Origin: Cymodocea nodosa
Lineage: Eukaryota > Streptophyta > Magnoliopsida > Alismatales > Cymodoceaceae
DNA: 64,000 nucleotides
Assembly: GCA_036874045.1 (NCBI GenBank)
Contig: CM072345.1
Span: forward strand, 14,352,001 to 14,416,000
Direction of reading: 5' to 3'
Shown piece after piece: positions 47,760-64,000 of this stretch (its first letter is position 1; each line of letters opens with the position of its first letter). Both the position numbers and the translations under genes were made by a program. A model generated the notes under the pieces. That model saw only the letters and a program-made list of their open reading frames with translations. It was not told the DNA's origin and did no database searches.

Positions 47760-50700
47760 CATCCTCAAAAATCTTCACCTGCCTTATCATCCTTTTTAGG
47801 TTATTTTCGACGATTTTTCAAATATTACTATTTAAAAAAAAATATCTTTAAGAGTTAAATATTATTATATAATTCACCGTGCATTAGCTTAATATTCATT
47901 AACGATAAAAATTTCATCTGAAATTAATGTTTACTCAGATGTTTATCTTTTTTCTAATTTTTTTGTGATTTCAATATTTAAACCGCTGCATTTATTCTGT
48001 ACCCAATAATTTAGTTGATCAACCACCAAGTTATAAAAGTAAACACATTTTAAAATATATATAATGCTTAAGCATTTATTCGTTGAATCATCGAGTTCTT
48101 ACGTGACGATGATTTCGATTGTTTAATTATTAAATATTATTATTCTTCCGAATAAACATACTTTGATTTTCTTTCCTTTCTTTTAAGAATTAGGTCTCGT
48201 TTACTTTTAAACAGAGTTTTCACGACAGCTTAAATTTCAGAAATCTTATCTCTTGACGTAATTTACTTGTATGTTACCTTTTTTTAAGACTTAATCGTTG
48301 GTCGTGATACTTGAAAATTGTTAGAAATCTTCTGATCGTGTTGCAACTCGGTGTAAATTAATTTAACGGTTTAATCGACAAAAGAATAATATTATAATTT
48401 TATTAAAATTTAAATTTTTTAAACGCAAACAATTCTAACTTTTAAATTTAAGAGGTTATTTATACATATAAAAATTAAAAGAGCCAGAAAATAAAAAATA
48501 TTTAAAAATTACAAAAAGTGATTATTTTACCGTAAAAATTTACTAATTCAAGTGGAAAATACAAGGAACGCGAAGTTTCCCAAGAGTATTTACATGTTAA
48601 AAGGCGAGTTTGGAATATCGAAGTTTCAACGTAAAAGGTGTCTTTTAGATTGACAATAATTTAATTCGGAATTTGAATAAACAAGTGAACAAATTATACA
48701 TTTTATGTCAGTAAAAGTACAACCTTTTTTTTCTCCCTCAGTAGTCTTTATTTTCAATCAACCATCACCCACTTTTATTATTAAAATGTTTATTTTCTGA
48801 TAGCACAAACCCTGTTAAATATGAATGATAAAAAAAAAATGTTAGATAATAACTTTGTAGGAGTTCCATTAAACAAAAAAAGTTTACTCTTTAAGATAAA
48901 ACGACCATGATTTGGTATTGTGTGTCTAAATAGTAAATAAATTTTTTTATCATCTATACCATCTTATGTTAAATATAAGTAGAGGTAAATACATTCGAAA
49001 AAATATCGAATTGCTTAGGGACAAAGGCACCATAAAACATTTCACCGTTTACCTTTTTTTCATGTATCCATCATAAATCATGTCCGTTTTTATATTTTCT
49101 GTTTATCATCAATAATATATTTTGCTCGTATATATTATATTATATTATATTATCGATTAACCATCACGATCCGTACGTACCTTTTCCATTACCCCCCCCA
49201 CGTCGAACGACCGGGCATGGTCAATAGTCATGTCATGGTTGACGTCCCGGGCACGTCCGACGAGCAGTGCTTTCGTCGTGTCGGGTCGTTGGTTTGTGTG
49301 GGTCCGAATAATCGAAGGAGATCCATACACGGTAAGGGCCGGCCCGGGTGTCCGGTCTCCCTCCCACTTGTCGTCACGTGCCACTCCCAAATCTAATCGT
49401 CCATGGTCCCAGGCCTCGTCAGGACCACCAGATTTTCCTCTTTTTCTTTTTCTTTTTTCCAACAGTCACGTCCACGAAATATTTAAATATGTATCTTAAT
49501 GATGATAAAAAATTCCTACCGTGTATTATTATGATTTACAGTTGAATTTTAAAACGGCACGTCCGCGAATAATAGAGATGTTCTCGATTCGTCTCTAGAT
49601 AAAATTTTTGACTCGCACGAACGAAAAGGTGTGCGTTCCACGCGAGCACACCTTCGAGATGATTTAAAAATAAATAAATAAAGGCAAAGATGAATAATCT
49701 ACCTGGAATTAAAATTTAAATCTAAATTTGAATTTGATTTATTAAGATTTTTGTTGTATCGAATATTGATGTCTGAAAATGAACAAAAATTGAAAATTTT
49801 TAATATATTTAAATCAAAGAATATCCATACATTTTAATTTAAATAATAATAGTAACAATGCTATTTAATATCACGATGAAAAAAAGAAGAAGGGATCCAA
49901 CGACATTTGATTCAAATATTCTATACGTAACCATAGAAATTTTAACAAATAAATATTTAACATCAAGAGAAGAAAATACAATTGATGGAACAACGAGAAA
50001 AAGGAAGTTCGGAGAAAAAGGCAAAAGAGAGATAAAATAGAGGAATGGAAAGGGAATAAAAGGATACGAAAGGGAGATATTTATGAAAATTAACATGTTA
50101 TCTGCATATAATATTTAACGTGTATTTCTTTCTTCTTTTTATAAAACGTGGAATTTTCCATCGTAAATAAGATCGTGTGTGACATTATTTTAGGTATTTC
50201 CATAGTTGTCGACGTTTTCATTTTTTTTCTTTTCTTTTCTCTTTTGCTTTGAAATTCAACATAATGTATTCTTCCGTAAATTATTTTTTTTAACGATAAG
50301 CAATTTAATATATTATTTTCAATATTGAAGATAAAAAAACAATACCGTTATTGCCCACCCCTAAAATTAATAACCTCAATTAATATTTACGTATAAAAAG
50401 ATCATCGATCTGGAAGTAACATTTGCCGATCACGTCTTCGCTTGAAACTTGAATAGAGGGAGATAGTTGTGTTCCAATTGGCTTCAACCTCCACATGCAT
50501 GCATGCTTTTGATCTAAGTTAAGGCGTACCAATAATTTAATTGATTCTTATCTGGAATGATTGGTTGATCGGGAAGAACGTTGTTGATGATAAGAGATAG
50601 GTATATCAGATTTTGTTAGGCACCGTGGCGATGAAATCCCTAATTTCCTACCTCACCTTATTCAGTTATATATGGCACGTAACATTTCAGAATTTGTACT

Positions 50701-52190
50701 GTTCAAAAAAAAATAAAAAAATTTCATGATGAAAGAGAGTAATTACCATTTTAATATTGAGAATGTTTTGTTTTGTATTTTTTTTTTTTCTGATTTAATT
50801 TGACACTGAATTCAAATCAGGGTTTGGAATGCAACAGCAACCACCTGGTAACTAAAATAGAATTAATGGGATTTTTTTTTTTTAATCTTGAATTGGGATT
50901 TGTACGTAATTACGACTTTGAATTGACTAATATCGAGGGGAAATTATTTAAGAAATTAATTTATATTAGACGGCACTTTAATTTGGCAAACCACGTACCA
51001 ATCAGGACGGTAGCCTCTCGAGGGAAGTGGGGGTGGTGTGTTTGAATAATACAATAGTAGATAAAATGCACTCCCACTAAGTACCCATTGAATATGTACA
51101 TAATTCTCTCAAAAATAGATAATTTTAAACTGTACAAAATAATACAATATAAAGTTAAACGGTTCGTATGGATTGAATATACAATTTTAACTTGTTTTTG
51201 TGACGAATTTGCTGTTTACCTCGTTAATTACGATGTTCCTTCACTTAGATAAATAGATAACCATCTGTGAATTAATCTATCTCTCCGCATTATTATTTCC
51301 ACATATATATTCAGCACCAATAGGGTAAAAAAGTAATTTTAATTGTTTTGATGTTTAAGGGCCGAAGGGTACGTAGGTCATCATCGTATTTTTAAATCAA
51401 GATGATATAAACAGGAATATTTTAATATACAAGCAACTTAATAAATTAGGAGCTGTCTTTTACAAAAAATAACGCCAAGAATATTGATGTAGAGTGATAA
51501 TAGATATATTGTAATCGTTTTCTTTAAATATTGTACTGAACAAATTTGTCACGATAATTTAATTTTACTGCAAAAGTATCTTTATTTTAGATTGTAAAAT
51601 TTATGAAATGATGGACCCATGATTTAAGAGTTTTTATAAGGAGTTCATAATCTAAATCATTGAACTGCACCATCTATTATTGATACAAAATGGACATAAT
51701 GTTGTGATGATTTTATTCATTCGTTGATTTTCTGCGTGTATTTATTTATCTACAGGTAAGGTTTTATTTTTCTCTTATAAATACAGATTGCATGAAAGTG
51801 ACTCTATAAATATTATTTTTTAATGTTAAGATAAAAAATTCAATACATGTAAACTTAAATCTACGTCAATACTATGTTAAAAAAAATCTTTACTACCGTT
51901 AAAGTATACCTTCTGGTGTATCAAATAAATGTTATCCTTAGATGGCTGTAGGTATGCGGTAAAATTTTTATATAATTTAAACTAGTATTTTCCTTGATCT
52001 AAACATACTAAAGTTAATCATTTTCTATTTAATTTCAATTATAAATAACACTTAAATCGAATTTAAAATTTAAGGAAAATTAACTATCTACTTAATCATC
52101 TCTTGTATTTAAATATCAAATAAGGATAAAATTGAACGAATTTTCCTTTTATTTTTCAACAGTTCGGTATTATTATTATTTTTTTTTAAG
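47760..52190. other. 4.4-kb AT-rich intergenic region
   Basis: No gene was recognised. A GC-rich island at about 49150-49450 stands out (many CpG, several cacgt and cgtcc motifs) but has no domain-bearing frame on either strand. A catgcatgcatg run (RY-like) occurs at about 50493. The open frames at 49839-50096 and 50800-51045 show no family features. Confidence 0.5.
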
Positions 52191-52354
52191 GAATGCAGTA
52201 TGACGACCGAACCGGTGAAAAAATAAAAAATAAAAAACAAAAAACGAATAGACAGAAGGAAAAGGACGAGAACCTCCCTCCTGCTTGCTCCTCCCTCCTC
52301 TTGCCCATACATCGTCCTCGGTCTTCCTTATTTCCTTCTCTCTCCCACACACTC

Positions 52355-52390
52355 CTCTCTGTCTCTGTCTCTGTCTCTGTCTCTCTCTCT
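52355..52390. repeat. (CTCTGT)n/(CT)n tract beside the hnRNP-gene TATA box
   Basis: Four CTCTGT-type units merge into CTCTCTCTCT directly upstream of TATTTATA. Pyrimidine-rich tracts at this position are common in plant core promoters. Confidence 0.85.
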
Positions 52391-52397
52391 ATTTATA
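52390..52397 (+). promoter_or_regulatory. TATA box of the RNA-binding protein gene
   Basis: Reads TATTTATA after the CT tract, about 735 bp upstream of the main ATG. It implies a long leader that includes the upstream ORF. Confidence 0.5.
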
Positions 52398-52587
52398 CCT
52401 CCCATGGATTTATCTCCTCCTCCTTTTCTCTCTCTTTCTTTCTCACCTCCTTTCTTAATCGAATCAACCGGAATTGGAGGAAGGAAAGAAGGGGAGAAAG
52501 CTTAAAAAATTATAGAAAAGGAAGGGCGCACAAGAGGGGGTGGTGCTTTTTAGGAAGGAAGAGGGAGGGGAGGAGGAGGTGGTGGAG

Positions 52588-52674
52588 ATGAGAAACGGTT
52601 TGTCATCGTCATCGTCATCGCCATCTGCTTCATCGGTGGTCGTTGTTCCCATCATGCACCTGCACAGATCTTAG
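52588..52674 (+). CDS. Upstream ORF in leader of RNA-binding protein gene
   Basis: A 28-codon open frame plus stop in the presumed 5' leader. It begins MRNGLSSSSSSPSA, carries a TCATCG repeat encoding serines, continues with a valine run and ends MHLHRS. The main ATG lies about 450 nt downstream in a different exon position. A uORF can lower translation of the main frame; whether this peptide is conserved cannot be judged here. If a leader intron removes this region, it would not be translated. Confidence 0.4.
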   Translation: MRNGLSSSSSSPSASSVVVVPIMHLHRS

Positions 52675-53127
52675 AAAATTCCTTTACTGGCTTACTTGAT
52701 CTAGTTTGGGTCCAACGGAGACGTCTTGGATCGGTGAGATTCCATGGCTTTCGTGTGGGGGAAGATGGTATTCGCCTCCGAATCCAATTGGGTTTGTTTG
52801 GCCGATCTGTAGTGGATCCAGGGTCTCTAGATTGAAATTCCGGCGACCCCGTTTCGTCCTTGGCGGTGCTCCGTTTGGTTCGATTTGTTGGATCCAATTG
52901 GTTGGGTTTTTGTTCTTTCAGAATCGCGTTTGTTTGTTTTCCTTGCTTCGATCTGTGTCGTGTCGTGCCCTGTTGGATCTGAGGAGTGAGTTGAACTGTG
53001 TCTGGAATTCTGAATTCTTTCTTGCCGGTGGCTATTCTGGTGTAGAACGGTCGGTTGGTTTTCGTGTTCCTCAAAAAAGAGAATTTGCTTAATCTGGGCG
53101 CTTTTGAATTGGGACTTTTAGGGTGGG

Positions 53128-56100
53128 ATGGAGTCAGATCTCGGCAAGCTGTTCATCGGTGGAATTTCCTGGGACACCAACGAGGAACGTCTCAGGGATT
53201 ACTTCACCAATTATGGTGAGGTGGTGGAAGCTGTTATCATGAAGGATCGTACTACTGGGCGCGCACGAGGGTTCGGGTTCGTCGTGTTTGCAGATCCCAC
53301 CGTCGCCGAACGTGTCGTCCTGGAAAAACATACGATCGATGGCCGCGTGGTTAGTGCTTCCTCTTCAACTCTCATTCTTAGAATCTAATCTAGTCCCAAT
53401 TTATCTTTGCCGATTCAAAGTCAATGCCTTTGGTTTCGAAATCCTGGAATTGAACCGATGAAAATTTTCAGGTGGAAGCAAAGAAGGCCGTCCCTCGTGA
53501 CGACCAGCATGCCCTTAATAGAAACAACAGCAGCATTGTCCATGGATCCCCCGGACCTTCACGCACCAAGAAGATCTTTGTTGGAGGACTTGCATCCACC
53601 GTGACGGAGACTGACTTCAAGAAATACTTCGATCAATTTGGAACCATCACCGATGTTGTTGTGATGTATGACCATAACACCCAGAGGCCAAGGGGGTTTG
53701 GATTTATAACCTATGACTCAGAGGATGCGGTGGATAAGGTGTTGCTGAAAACCTTCCATGAGTTGAATGGGAAGATGGTTGAAGTCAAGAGGGCCGTCCC
53801 CAAGGAGCTGTCGCCTGGCCCTGCCATGAGGTCACCAATCGGGAATTACAGTAATTATGGTCTTAACAGAGTTAGCAGCTTAAACTTTTTTAATGGTTAT
53901 GCTCAAGGATTCAGTCCTACCTCCATCAGGGGCTATGGAACGAGGATGGATGGAAGGCCTGGATCTCTTATTGGTAGCCGTGGTGGATACTCTCCATTTA
54001 GTCCGGCTGGTTATGGTATCGGTATGAACATTGAGGGTGGACAAAGTCCAAGTTACGTAGGAAACACAAATTACAATAACAATTTTGGTTATGGAAGAGG
54101 GTTGAACCCTCTCTATACTGGGAATTCTGGCAGATATGGCAGCCCCATTGGGTATAATGGTCTTGGTGGTGGATCAGGATCAACGATCAACTCAAATGCT
54201 CGTAATGTATGGGGTGCCACTGGTCTCAACTATGGAACGACAACCTCTGCAAACTCTAGTTCATTTCTCGGCTCTGGAAGTGGGAGCTTTGGTGGTTTTG
54301 GCAGCAATGGTGTGAACTGGGGTGGTTCTTCTTCCATCACAACTCAGGTGGGCGGTGGTAGTTCAGGCTATGGAAGTGGTAATCTTGGTTATGGAGGTGG
54401 TGACAATAACTATGGTCTTGGGGGAAGCAGCTACCGAAGAAACAGCGGAACTGGGGATATGAATTCATCATATACCGCATCTAATGCTCTATATGATGGT
54501 GCTTATGCCGATTTGTGTACTGATATAAGTTGGCGGTCTGGATCTTCAGAGCTTGAGGGATCTAGTCCATTTGATTATGGGCTCAGCAACGTAGCATCTG
54601 ACCCTGCCATCAAAGGTTCTACAGGCTACAATGCTGGTTATAATGTCACCGATAGACAATCAAGTAGAGGTCAGTATTTTCTTGTCTACTCTCTCTATCG
54701 ATAAAATCATCGTTTTCTAGCAGTTGATGTTAGCCTTTATAATCACAACAAAATCTGCCTTCTCTGTGAAAATATATTTTCTGCACTTTAGTTACGTACA
54801 TTTGTATGGTGATTGTATGATAGCATCCAGTAAAGTTTGTTGTTCTGGATACATTATATGGTAGAAGACAAGCTCCCGTTTACACTAGAAGTAAGGTTCG
54901 CAAATGAGGTATAACTAGTTTCATGCAGAAGGGACATGCAACAAGCAATAATAGCAGCAAAGTTTCATATGGTGTTGTATTTTTATTACATAAATGTATA
55001 TAAAAACGCAAGATACTTAAAACACGTCTGTCAAAAAAAAAAAACTCTAGGTATCAGTGGCATCAGAAGAGTACTAAAATAGGGATTCGTGTTTCTCCAT
55101 GTGGCATTAGAGAACAGAAATGACACTGTGATTTTGGGAACACAAATAATTGGGTTAATGAATCTAACATAGACACATAAATCACTTAGGTGTTACCCAG
55201 TTATATGCGCCAAACATGTACTAAGATTCTGAGGTACAAATTGTTATTTCTTTGCATAGAATAAATCATGGTTTAGAAATGGCGTCCTTCATGCAGTTGG
55301 CGATTGGGTCCAAACTTTCCTGGTTAATGAATCTACCTTAATTACTCGATCCACTTAGGTATTGAGCGTAGAATACCCATTTCAATATGTGGGCTTATAT
55401 TGGCAAAGTATGTATAGTGCCGGCATTCATGCATAATTAGGCCAATAAATGTGCCTACTGCTTGTCACAGGCATTGTGGATTCATGTTTATATTGAATTT
55501 ACAAGGTTTTATGGTTGGTTGTCAACCTAACACCAACTGGAACTTAGAACCAATTATCCAGGATACCTTCTACAATGCAAAGTTCCTTAAAAAGATGTAT
55601 GCCCATATCTGCATACATACGAACCACATTTTACAAGAAGAGGTTAGAACGTTTTATTTTCTAGGTATCTTAGAATTGCCGTAGCAAAAGTTGCATTGCC
55701 CATTGGATGATTATTGGGGATTTGTCCAAAGACACTTAGATGTAAATAGAAATTTCCTCCATGAGTTTGTTTAAATGCATTCAAGGAGAACTTGAACTGT
55801 ACGAGAACAGACTCGTAGATTATATAATGCGAGGGATCTGACTGTTTTCTCTGGACTGAATTAGTTACTCCATTATACGAGCAAGTTGAGCTCTCAATTT
55901 AATGAAAATGTTGGTTTCTTTATGCCCGATTTTTCATGGTAGATTGTTGTATTAATAAGTATCAATAACCTACACAGGTGCTATATGATCAGAGGAAGCA
56001 TGCTTCTATTACTGCTGGCTCCCTCTCCATATAAAGGCTCTGCCGACCTTAGAGAACTGAAAAGGAAGTTAGATTCTACCATGGAAAACTAATATCTCTT

Positions 56101-56333
56101 TCCAAAATTTAAAAGAGCATGTGCTATTAATGCCGAACCTATTACATAGGTCTTAGCTGTTGTTGTAGAGCAATTGAAGTACGGTAGCCGAATTGTACAC
56201 CTTCAGGACTGAATTGTCATCCACATTCTTCTTTGCTTGCTTCAAATCTCAGCTTGCAACTGTGCGAAGAATCTGTTCAAAGGGGGGCTTCTAATGCTTT
56301 TGTCCTCTTGTTTTCTCAGGAATTGCTGCTTAG
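53128..56333 (+). CDS. Two-RRM glycine-rich RNA-binding protein (hnRNP/Musashi type)
   Basis: Predicted 477-residue nuclear RNA-binding protein of the plant hnRNP A/B or Musashi-like group. Exons are 53128-53349, 53472-54669 (acceptor TTTTCAG) and 56320-56333 (acceptor TTCTCAG); the last exon adds only the tail GIAA and stop, as in relatives. RRM1 spans about 7-82 (RNP2 LFIGGI, RNP1 RARGFGFVVF). RRM2 spans about 107-185 (RNP2 IFVGGL, RNP1 RPRGFGFITY). The rest is a low-complexity Gly/Ser/Asn/Tyr tail (FGYGRGLNPLY, YGSGNLGYGGGDNNYG) that may support condensation or protein contacts. The start fits the family: MESDLGKLFIGG. The RRM1 C-terminus is completed only by splicing at 53349/53472; reading through intron 1 hits a stop within about 13 codons. 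Specific RNA targets are unknown. Confidence 0.93.
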
Positions 56334-56339
56334 GGACAT

Positions 56340-58040
56340 TCTTTGGATACAAGTGGTTATTTAGGTGAAGGAATCCATGAATCACATGCATGACAGTGAA
56401 TTTCAGATACGCTGTTGGTCGTATATGGATTTAGTTGATTATCTAGATCTAACTGAAACTTCTTCAGAATTTTATATTCAGAGAAGGCAGATATAAAGGC
56501 TTTTATGTAAGGTTTGAAACTTGATTTCTGTTTCTACAAAGAGTGTAGGTTTTATTTGTTGAAATTTGGTTGAGGTCTACAGTCAGATTGCGGACATTTC
56601 AGAAGAGTGTTCAGTTTATGTTGGCTTCATGTGAGAGAAAACATTTGTTATTTTTCATTATTGTTTCAGAAAGAAAAACCTCGGTTGAGTAACAAAAGTG
56701 CTGGCTCTTGTCAGGTATGTTTTTTCTTTTGTTCTTTGTTCCCCAGATGTACCGGGGATGTAATTGATTTTACTAGTGTGAAACAGTGAGGGATGCCATT
56801 GGACATCTGGTTCCCATCAATAAAGTTATCAAATATTATGATGATTCATTGTTATTGGAAACTTTTTGGTATCAAAGAACTCAAGCTGATGTGGTGGGAT
56901 CTGTTGGCATTCCCACATAGGATGAATGCTTTATGTACATGGAAATTCAAGCTATTCCGGTAATCGACTCATTAATCACCAAGATTCTCTGCTCTTGGTT
57001 TCTTGATGTGATCTGTGGACCACTTGGTTCCGCTGTCGATGGGGGACTGAGGGGTACCCATCTCCTACTTGCTTCGTCTGCCGGTTTGGGTAGAGATGTA
57101 GGGCTGAAGGAAAGGCTAAAAGCATGGAAAGAGTTGGTGAAAAACGGATTCCAGGGCCGAAGGAGACTATAAACTTGTACTATCACTAGTTTATTCGCAA
57201 ACCGTTTATAAACGCTGGATTTATATTTTTCACAGATAAAATAAATGTACAGTACATTTAAATAATGAAAAATTAAAATCTTGACATTTTAAAAATGAGA
57301 TTGTATCTATCTCCGGTATCATGGTATTGCATTGTATCAGCAAGCATTCTTCCCTATCCTTCCCTTCCCTTCCCTGTAATAGAAAAAATTGCATCTTGCA
57401 GTTTTAAAAGGATGTAAACACCAGACGTGGCAATACTACTCTTACGTGTGAGCTAACCCATTTCCTACTACAATAATCAATTACAAACTATATTTGACGT
57501 AAAAATTTACTTAAACAAGCAAACAACTAATGCAGATTTTAGATCGTGTAGATCTCGATCCATCTGGAATCCCAAAGTCAACGAAGATTACAATTGACAC
57601 CCAAAATCATTTAACGTTAGGGTTTACCGCCAATGTATGATATCAAAATAATTAGTTGTAGGTGACAAATTCTATATCATATAAACTTAATTTTTGGTTT
57701 TTTATTGATTTGAGATTTTTACTCGATATTTTTTTTAACATATGTCAACAAGTAAGCATGTAGTGAACCTACTCTAATATCAAATTTAAAAAACTAACGA
57801 TAAATTTAAGGAATAACCAGTCAATGTGTAGATGAATGATTAAAAATTATACCTACTCAACATTAAATAGAACGAGACACCCCGTTTATCGCGTATTCAG
57901 CAAACTTACGTATGTATTCTAAAACATAGCGGGGAATATTGCGAGGATGTCCAAACTAACGCCCGATCATAACCCAAACGTAAAATTTTGTCGTCTTGAA
58001 AATTTCACGCAAACTCAAGGGGAACAAATGTAAATTAAAC
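56340..58040. other. 3' UTR and intergenic spacer
   Basis: The left part (to perhaps 56850) is likely 3' UTR of the RNA-binding protein gene. A frame at 56933-57172 is open on both strands but shows no family features. The remainder is AT-rich, ending in the RPS8 promoter. Confidence 0.5.
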
Positions 58041-58049
58041 AAACACGCG

Positions 58050-58098
58050 CTAGGGTTTTATGAGGTACGAGCCCAATAACTCCGTGTTTCTCTCTGCC
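58050..58098 (+). promoter_or_regulatory. RPS8 core promoter: telo-box, site II and pyrimidine tract
   Basis: A telo-box (ctagggttt, complement AAACCCTAG) is at 58050-58058. A site II-type element (gcccaata, complement TATTGGGC) is at 58071-58078. A pyrimidine-rich start-like stretch follows at 58083-58099. This pairing is characteristic of plant ribosomal-protein genes, where TCP-type factors bind site II. No TATA box is present. Confidence 0.7.
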
Positions 58099-58189
58099 CA
58101 CCGTCGTTTCGGCGTCACCACCACTCCCCTCCTGCTTCCTCGTCTCCTTCGAAGAGGCGGTAGATCTTGACCCTCGTGCCTCGCCGAAA

Positions 58190-61457
<3,268 letters not shown>

Positions 61458-61699
61458 GGAGCTGCTTGCTTGCACAATTCCAAGTTTCATTTTAGTTTTT
61501 CATTATGTTAGACTAGCAGACTAGTCATCATTCGTAATTAATGAGAGCTTTTACAACCGTGACATTCAAATTTAAGCCATGCTTGAGGATGATGTTGAAG
61601 GTATCTTATTATTTAACTAATTTTGTTGCTTTGGTTTTTTTTTTTTCATTCGACTTCTCATGCATTTAGCTCATATTTACTGGGTAAAATAGGTTGAAT

Positions 61700-64000
61700 A
61701 GCTGAAGAAATTGGTTGACTAATGTAGTGGTATGATTTAAGTAGGTTAATAACCTAGAAAATCATATGTAGGTATGGATAATGTAGTTCTTTTACTCTTA
61801 TAATATAAGGAGAGTACTTGGATTCGTGTTTAGACGCAAACGTTACCATTATCTTTCTTGCTTCCGTGGAACTTCTTCCTTGCAAAATTCCAAACAAAAT
61901 CAAATCATTCTTGAAACGAAGTTTTCTTAGATCTGACTCAAGTAAACATGTGGATGAAGGATCGTGAGATTGGCTACCAACAGGGCAGTCGCTTCGGCGT
62001 ACAAGGTTGTGAAAGGCTTTTGGTAGGATCCATTTATTTTTGTGGTGTGAGACGTGGGCTGAATCGAAACAGGTCGCATGGGAACTCTCGTTTTGCTTTT
62101 ATTTCCTGTTGAGAAAGCTGTATCTGTTTCCTTTCTTGCTAGCAGAGAGAATTAGTTCTGCATTTTAATTTCAGGTCAACCACTTCATCGAAAAGAAAGT
62201 CATATCATGTACGCCTTATTAATCACCCTGGAATCTGCAAATCTGGAGATTCCAATGATGTCTGAACAAAAATACAAAATAAATCATTTTTAAGATTTTG
62301 ACTTTTAGTGAAGTCAAATTTGTTTATTCTTTTCATATTCACTCGAACATTTTTTTAACCAATAATAATTACATCTCATAATTTAGTTAATTGAAAAAGA
62401 TATTTATAATTCTGTTAAAATTGAAAACGTAAAAATCTTCCTTACAAGGGAAAAAAGAAAAGAAAAAAAAGTACCATTACGCTTGGATGCAAAGCAAAGG
62501 CAGGACGCCACGACTGGTGGCGCCAGACTTGGGCGGGACCTGCGCTTCTTCCCTCCGCCGTCCCGCCGCCGCCTTTTCATGCTCAGGTTGGTCAGCAACC
62601 TCGCCCGTGCTCGGTCCCACCGGCGACAGCTTTTGCCTCCTTTTCCCGTCGTCCAACAACCGGTTTCTTACCTTCCAAGCCTAACCAAGTCCGATGAATT
62701 GAACGACGGGGGTAATCAAGGTCTAATCCATGATTATCTATCCTTAATCACTAATCACCCCCTTCTTTCTTACGTTTTCTTGCCGGGTTTTGTTGAGCGG
62801 AAATCCCCGTCATAGGTTAAAGCCATTAACAAAAATTATATCTATTGACTAAAATATTCTATCTTATTTAGCCTAACTGATAGCCGAACTATTCAAAGTT
62901 AGTTGGCTTGGTTGGACTAATGGTTATTGATTGTTAAAAATATAAATTATGTCATTTTTCATCTCTATATATTTCTGGCTAAAGAATCTTTATCCTTATC
63001 TTGTTGAGCAGATTGGTAGGTCACACCGAGGTATATTTCTGGTAAAATAATCTTTATCCTTATTTCTGGTAAATTATGTCTTTGTTTGAATCTAAATAAA
63101 AATATCTTATATATCAAATTAATTATTCATGTTGCAAATTGATATATATATATATATTATTTTTTTATTCTCTATTTTTAAACTAAAATTGCAAGACATT
63201 TTTGGAAGAAGCTCCTGCTGGAAACAAAACAAAAAAAACCCTAATTTTGTATCCAATTAAAACTGTTTAACATATATATCAAATTCAAATATACATGAAA
63301 AAATAGGACAGATTCATATTTAATGAAAAACATTGTAATTATAAAAAAAGTTAATTTACACGACACTTGCAGGATTGAATAATAAATGTTCCAATATACA
63401 AGGTTATAACTGTAAAAACAGTTGTCCTTTTCCGACTCTCGTCCGTTCGTTTCTCCACAGTCCACGCTCATGCCCAGTCTTCTTCCACCGCGGTAATCTT
63501 CTCACCTCCATTCCACCGCTTCCCACCGGTACGTACCCGTTGATCTGGTAGTTAGTAAGCTCAGCCTCTCCTCTCCTCCCTCCTTTCCGCTTTGGAGCCG
63601 TCGGATTCGCTTTTCGATCTCCCACGAACTGGCAGAGGTCACGAATTTCTTGCACATTGCGGTTGTTTTGGATGGGACGAAGCTTTCTCGTCCCAGATTG
63701 ATCTGTTCTACCGTTCCCGAACGTTTTTCACTTTTTTCCGTTTTTCCGAGAGATATTGAGATGTCTGTGGAGATGTTTCGAGTGAATGCTCTACGTGTTC
63801 GTGGAGGATTTTGTCACCAACAGACGTAACAGATTTGCCTTTTTTTAGTAGTTACCCAACTTTGATGACGGATTATCTCCAGATTTGTTTACCTTCCGAT
63901 GAGTATGGAAGCGCATCTGAAGAATGTGGTGTGTGTGTGTGTGTTTTTTTTTTTTTTGAGAAATGCTTCGCGAATAATAACACATGATTTTAACAAATTG
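61700..64000. other. Intergenic, no gene recognised
   Basis: AT-rich spacer with two GC-rich patches (about 62490-62690 and 63430-63720) that have no domain-bearing frames. The second may be the 5' end of a gene lying beyond the window. A (GT)n tract followed by poly-T is at about 63928-63957, and a TA tract near 63143. Confidence 0.4.
63928..63957. repeat. (GT)n + poly-T microsatellite
   Basis: About eight GT units are followed by a T run. Confidence 0.85.

Noticed and set aside
56933..57186. Overlapping open frames on both strands
   Set aside because: Neither shows family similarity, and open frames on both strands suggest chance.

Overview
The window is nuclear DNA of a flowering plant. 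The genes have short exons with GT..AG introns, plant-specific families (OBERON, FRIGIDA-like, class II small HSP) and plant transposon relics in AT-rich spacers. Protein details and GC-rich first exons suggest a monocot, perhaps a palm- or banana-like lineage, but this is a weak inference. No bacterial-type operons, CRISPR arrays, tRNA or rRNA genes were seen.

Layout, left to right. 1-3.6 kb: a decayed methionyl-tRNA synthetase fragment (minus) abutting a broken Ty3/gypsy gag-protease relic (minus). 4.75-6.45 kb: a RAMP4/SERP-type ER membrane protein gene (minus). 7.2-9.4 kb: a minisatellite-like block and a PIF/Harbinger transposase pseudogene (plus). 10.5-18.6 kb: an OBERON-type PHD-finger gene (minus) split by a 6.25-kb intron holding a duplicated 328-bp block, a 5'-truncated LINE with a 12-bp target duplication, and a Ty1/copia relic. 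22.7-23.1 kb: a small unassigned gene (minus). 27.1-27.6 kb: a class II cytosolic small heat-shock protein with TATA box and heat-shock element (minus). 29.2-31.9 kb: a SAM-domain protein in three exons (minus). 33.9-39.8 kb: VPS11 in five exons (minus). 43.1-47.6 kb: a FRIGIDA-like protein in three exons (minus). 53.1-56.3 kb: a two-RRM, glycine-rich hnRNP/Musashi-type RNA-binding protein in three exons (plus) with an upstream ORF. 58.2-61.5 kb: ribosomal protein S8 in five exons (plus) with a telo-box/site II promoter. The last 2.5 kb has no gene I can support.

The genes are unrelated housekeeping and regulatory loci (ER translocation, chromatin reading, heat stress, vacuolar tethering, flowering or chromatin regulation, RNA binding, translation). 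They do not form a pathway. I reconstructed exon boundaries by hand from reading frame, splice consensus and remembered family similarity. Every multi-exon model below keeps an open frame from ATG to stop. I did not find a convincing new molecular system. The most informative structures are the layered insertions in the OBERON intron, the duplicated exon start inside VPS11, and the upstream ORF of the RNA-binding protein gene.
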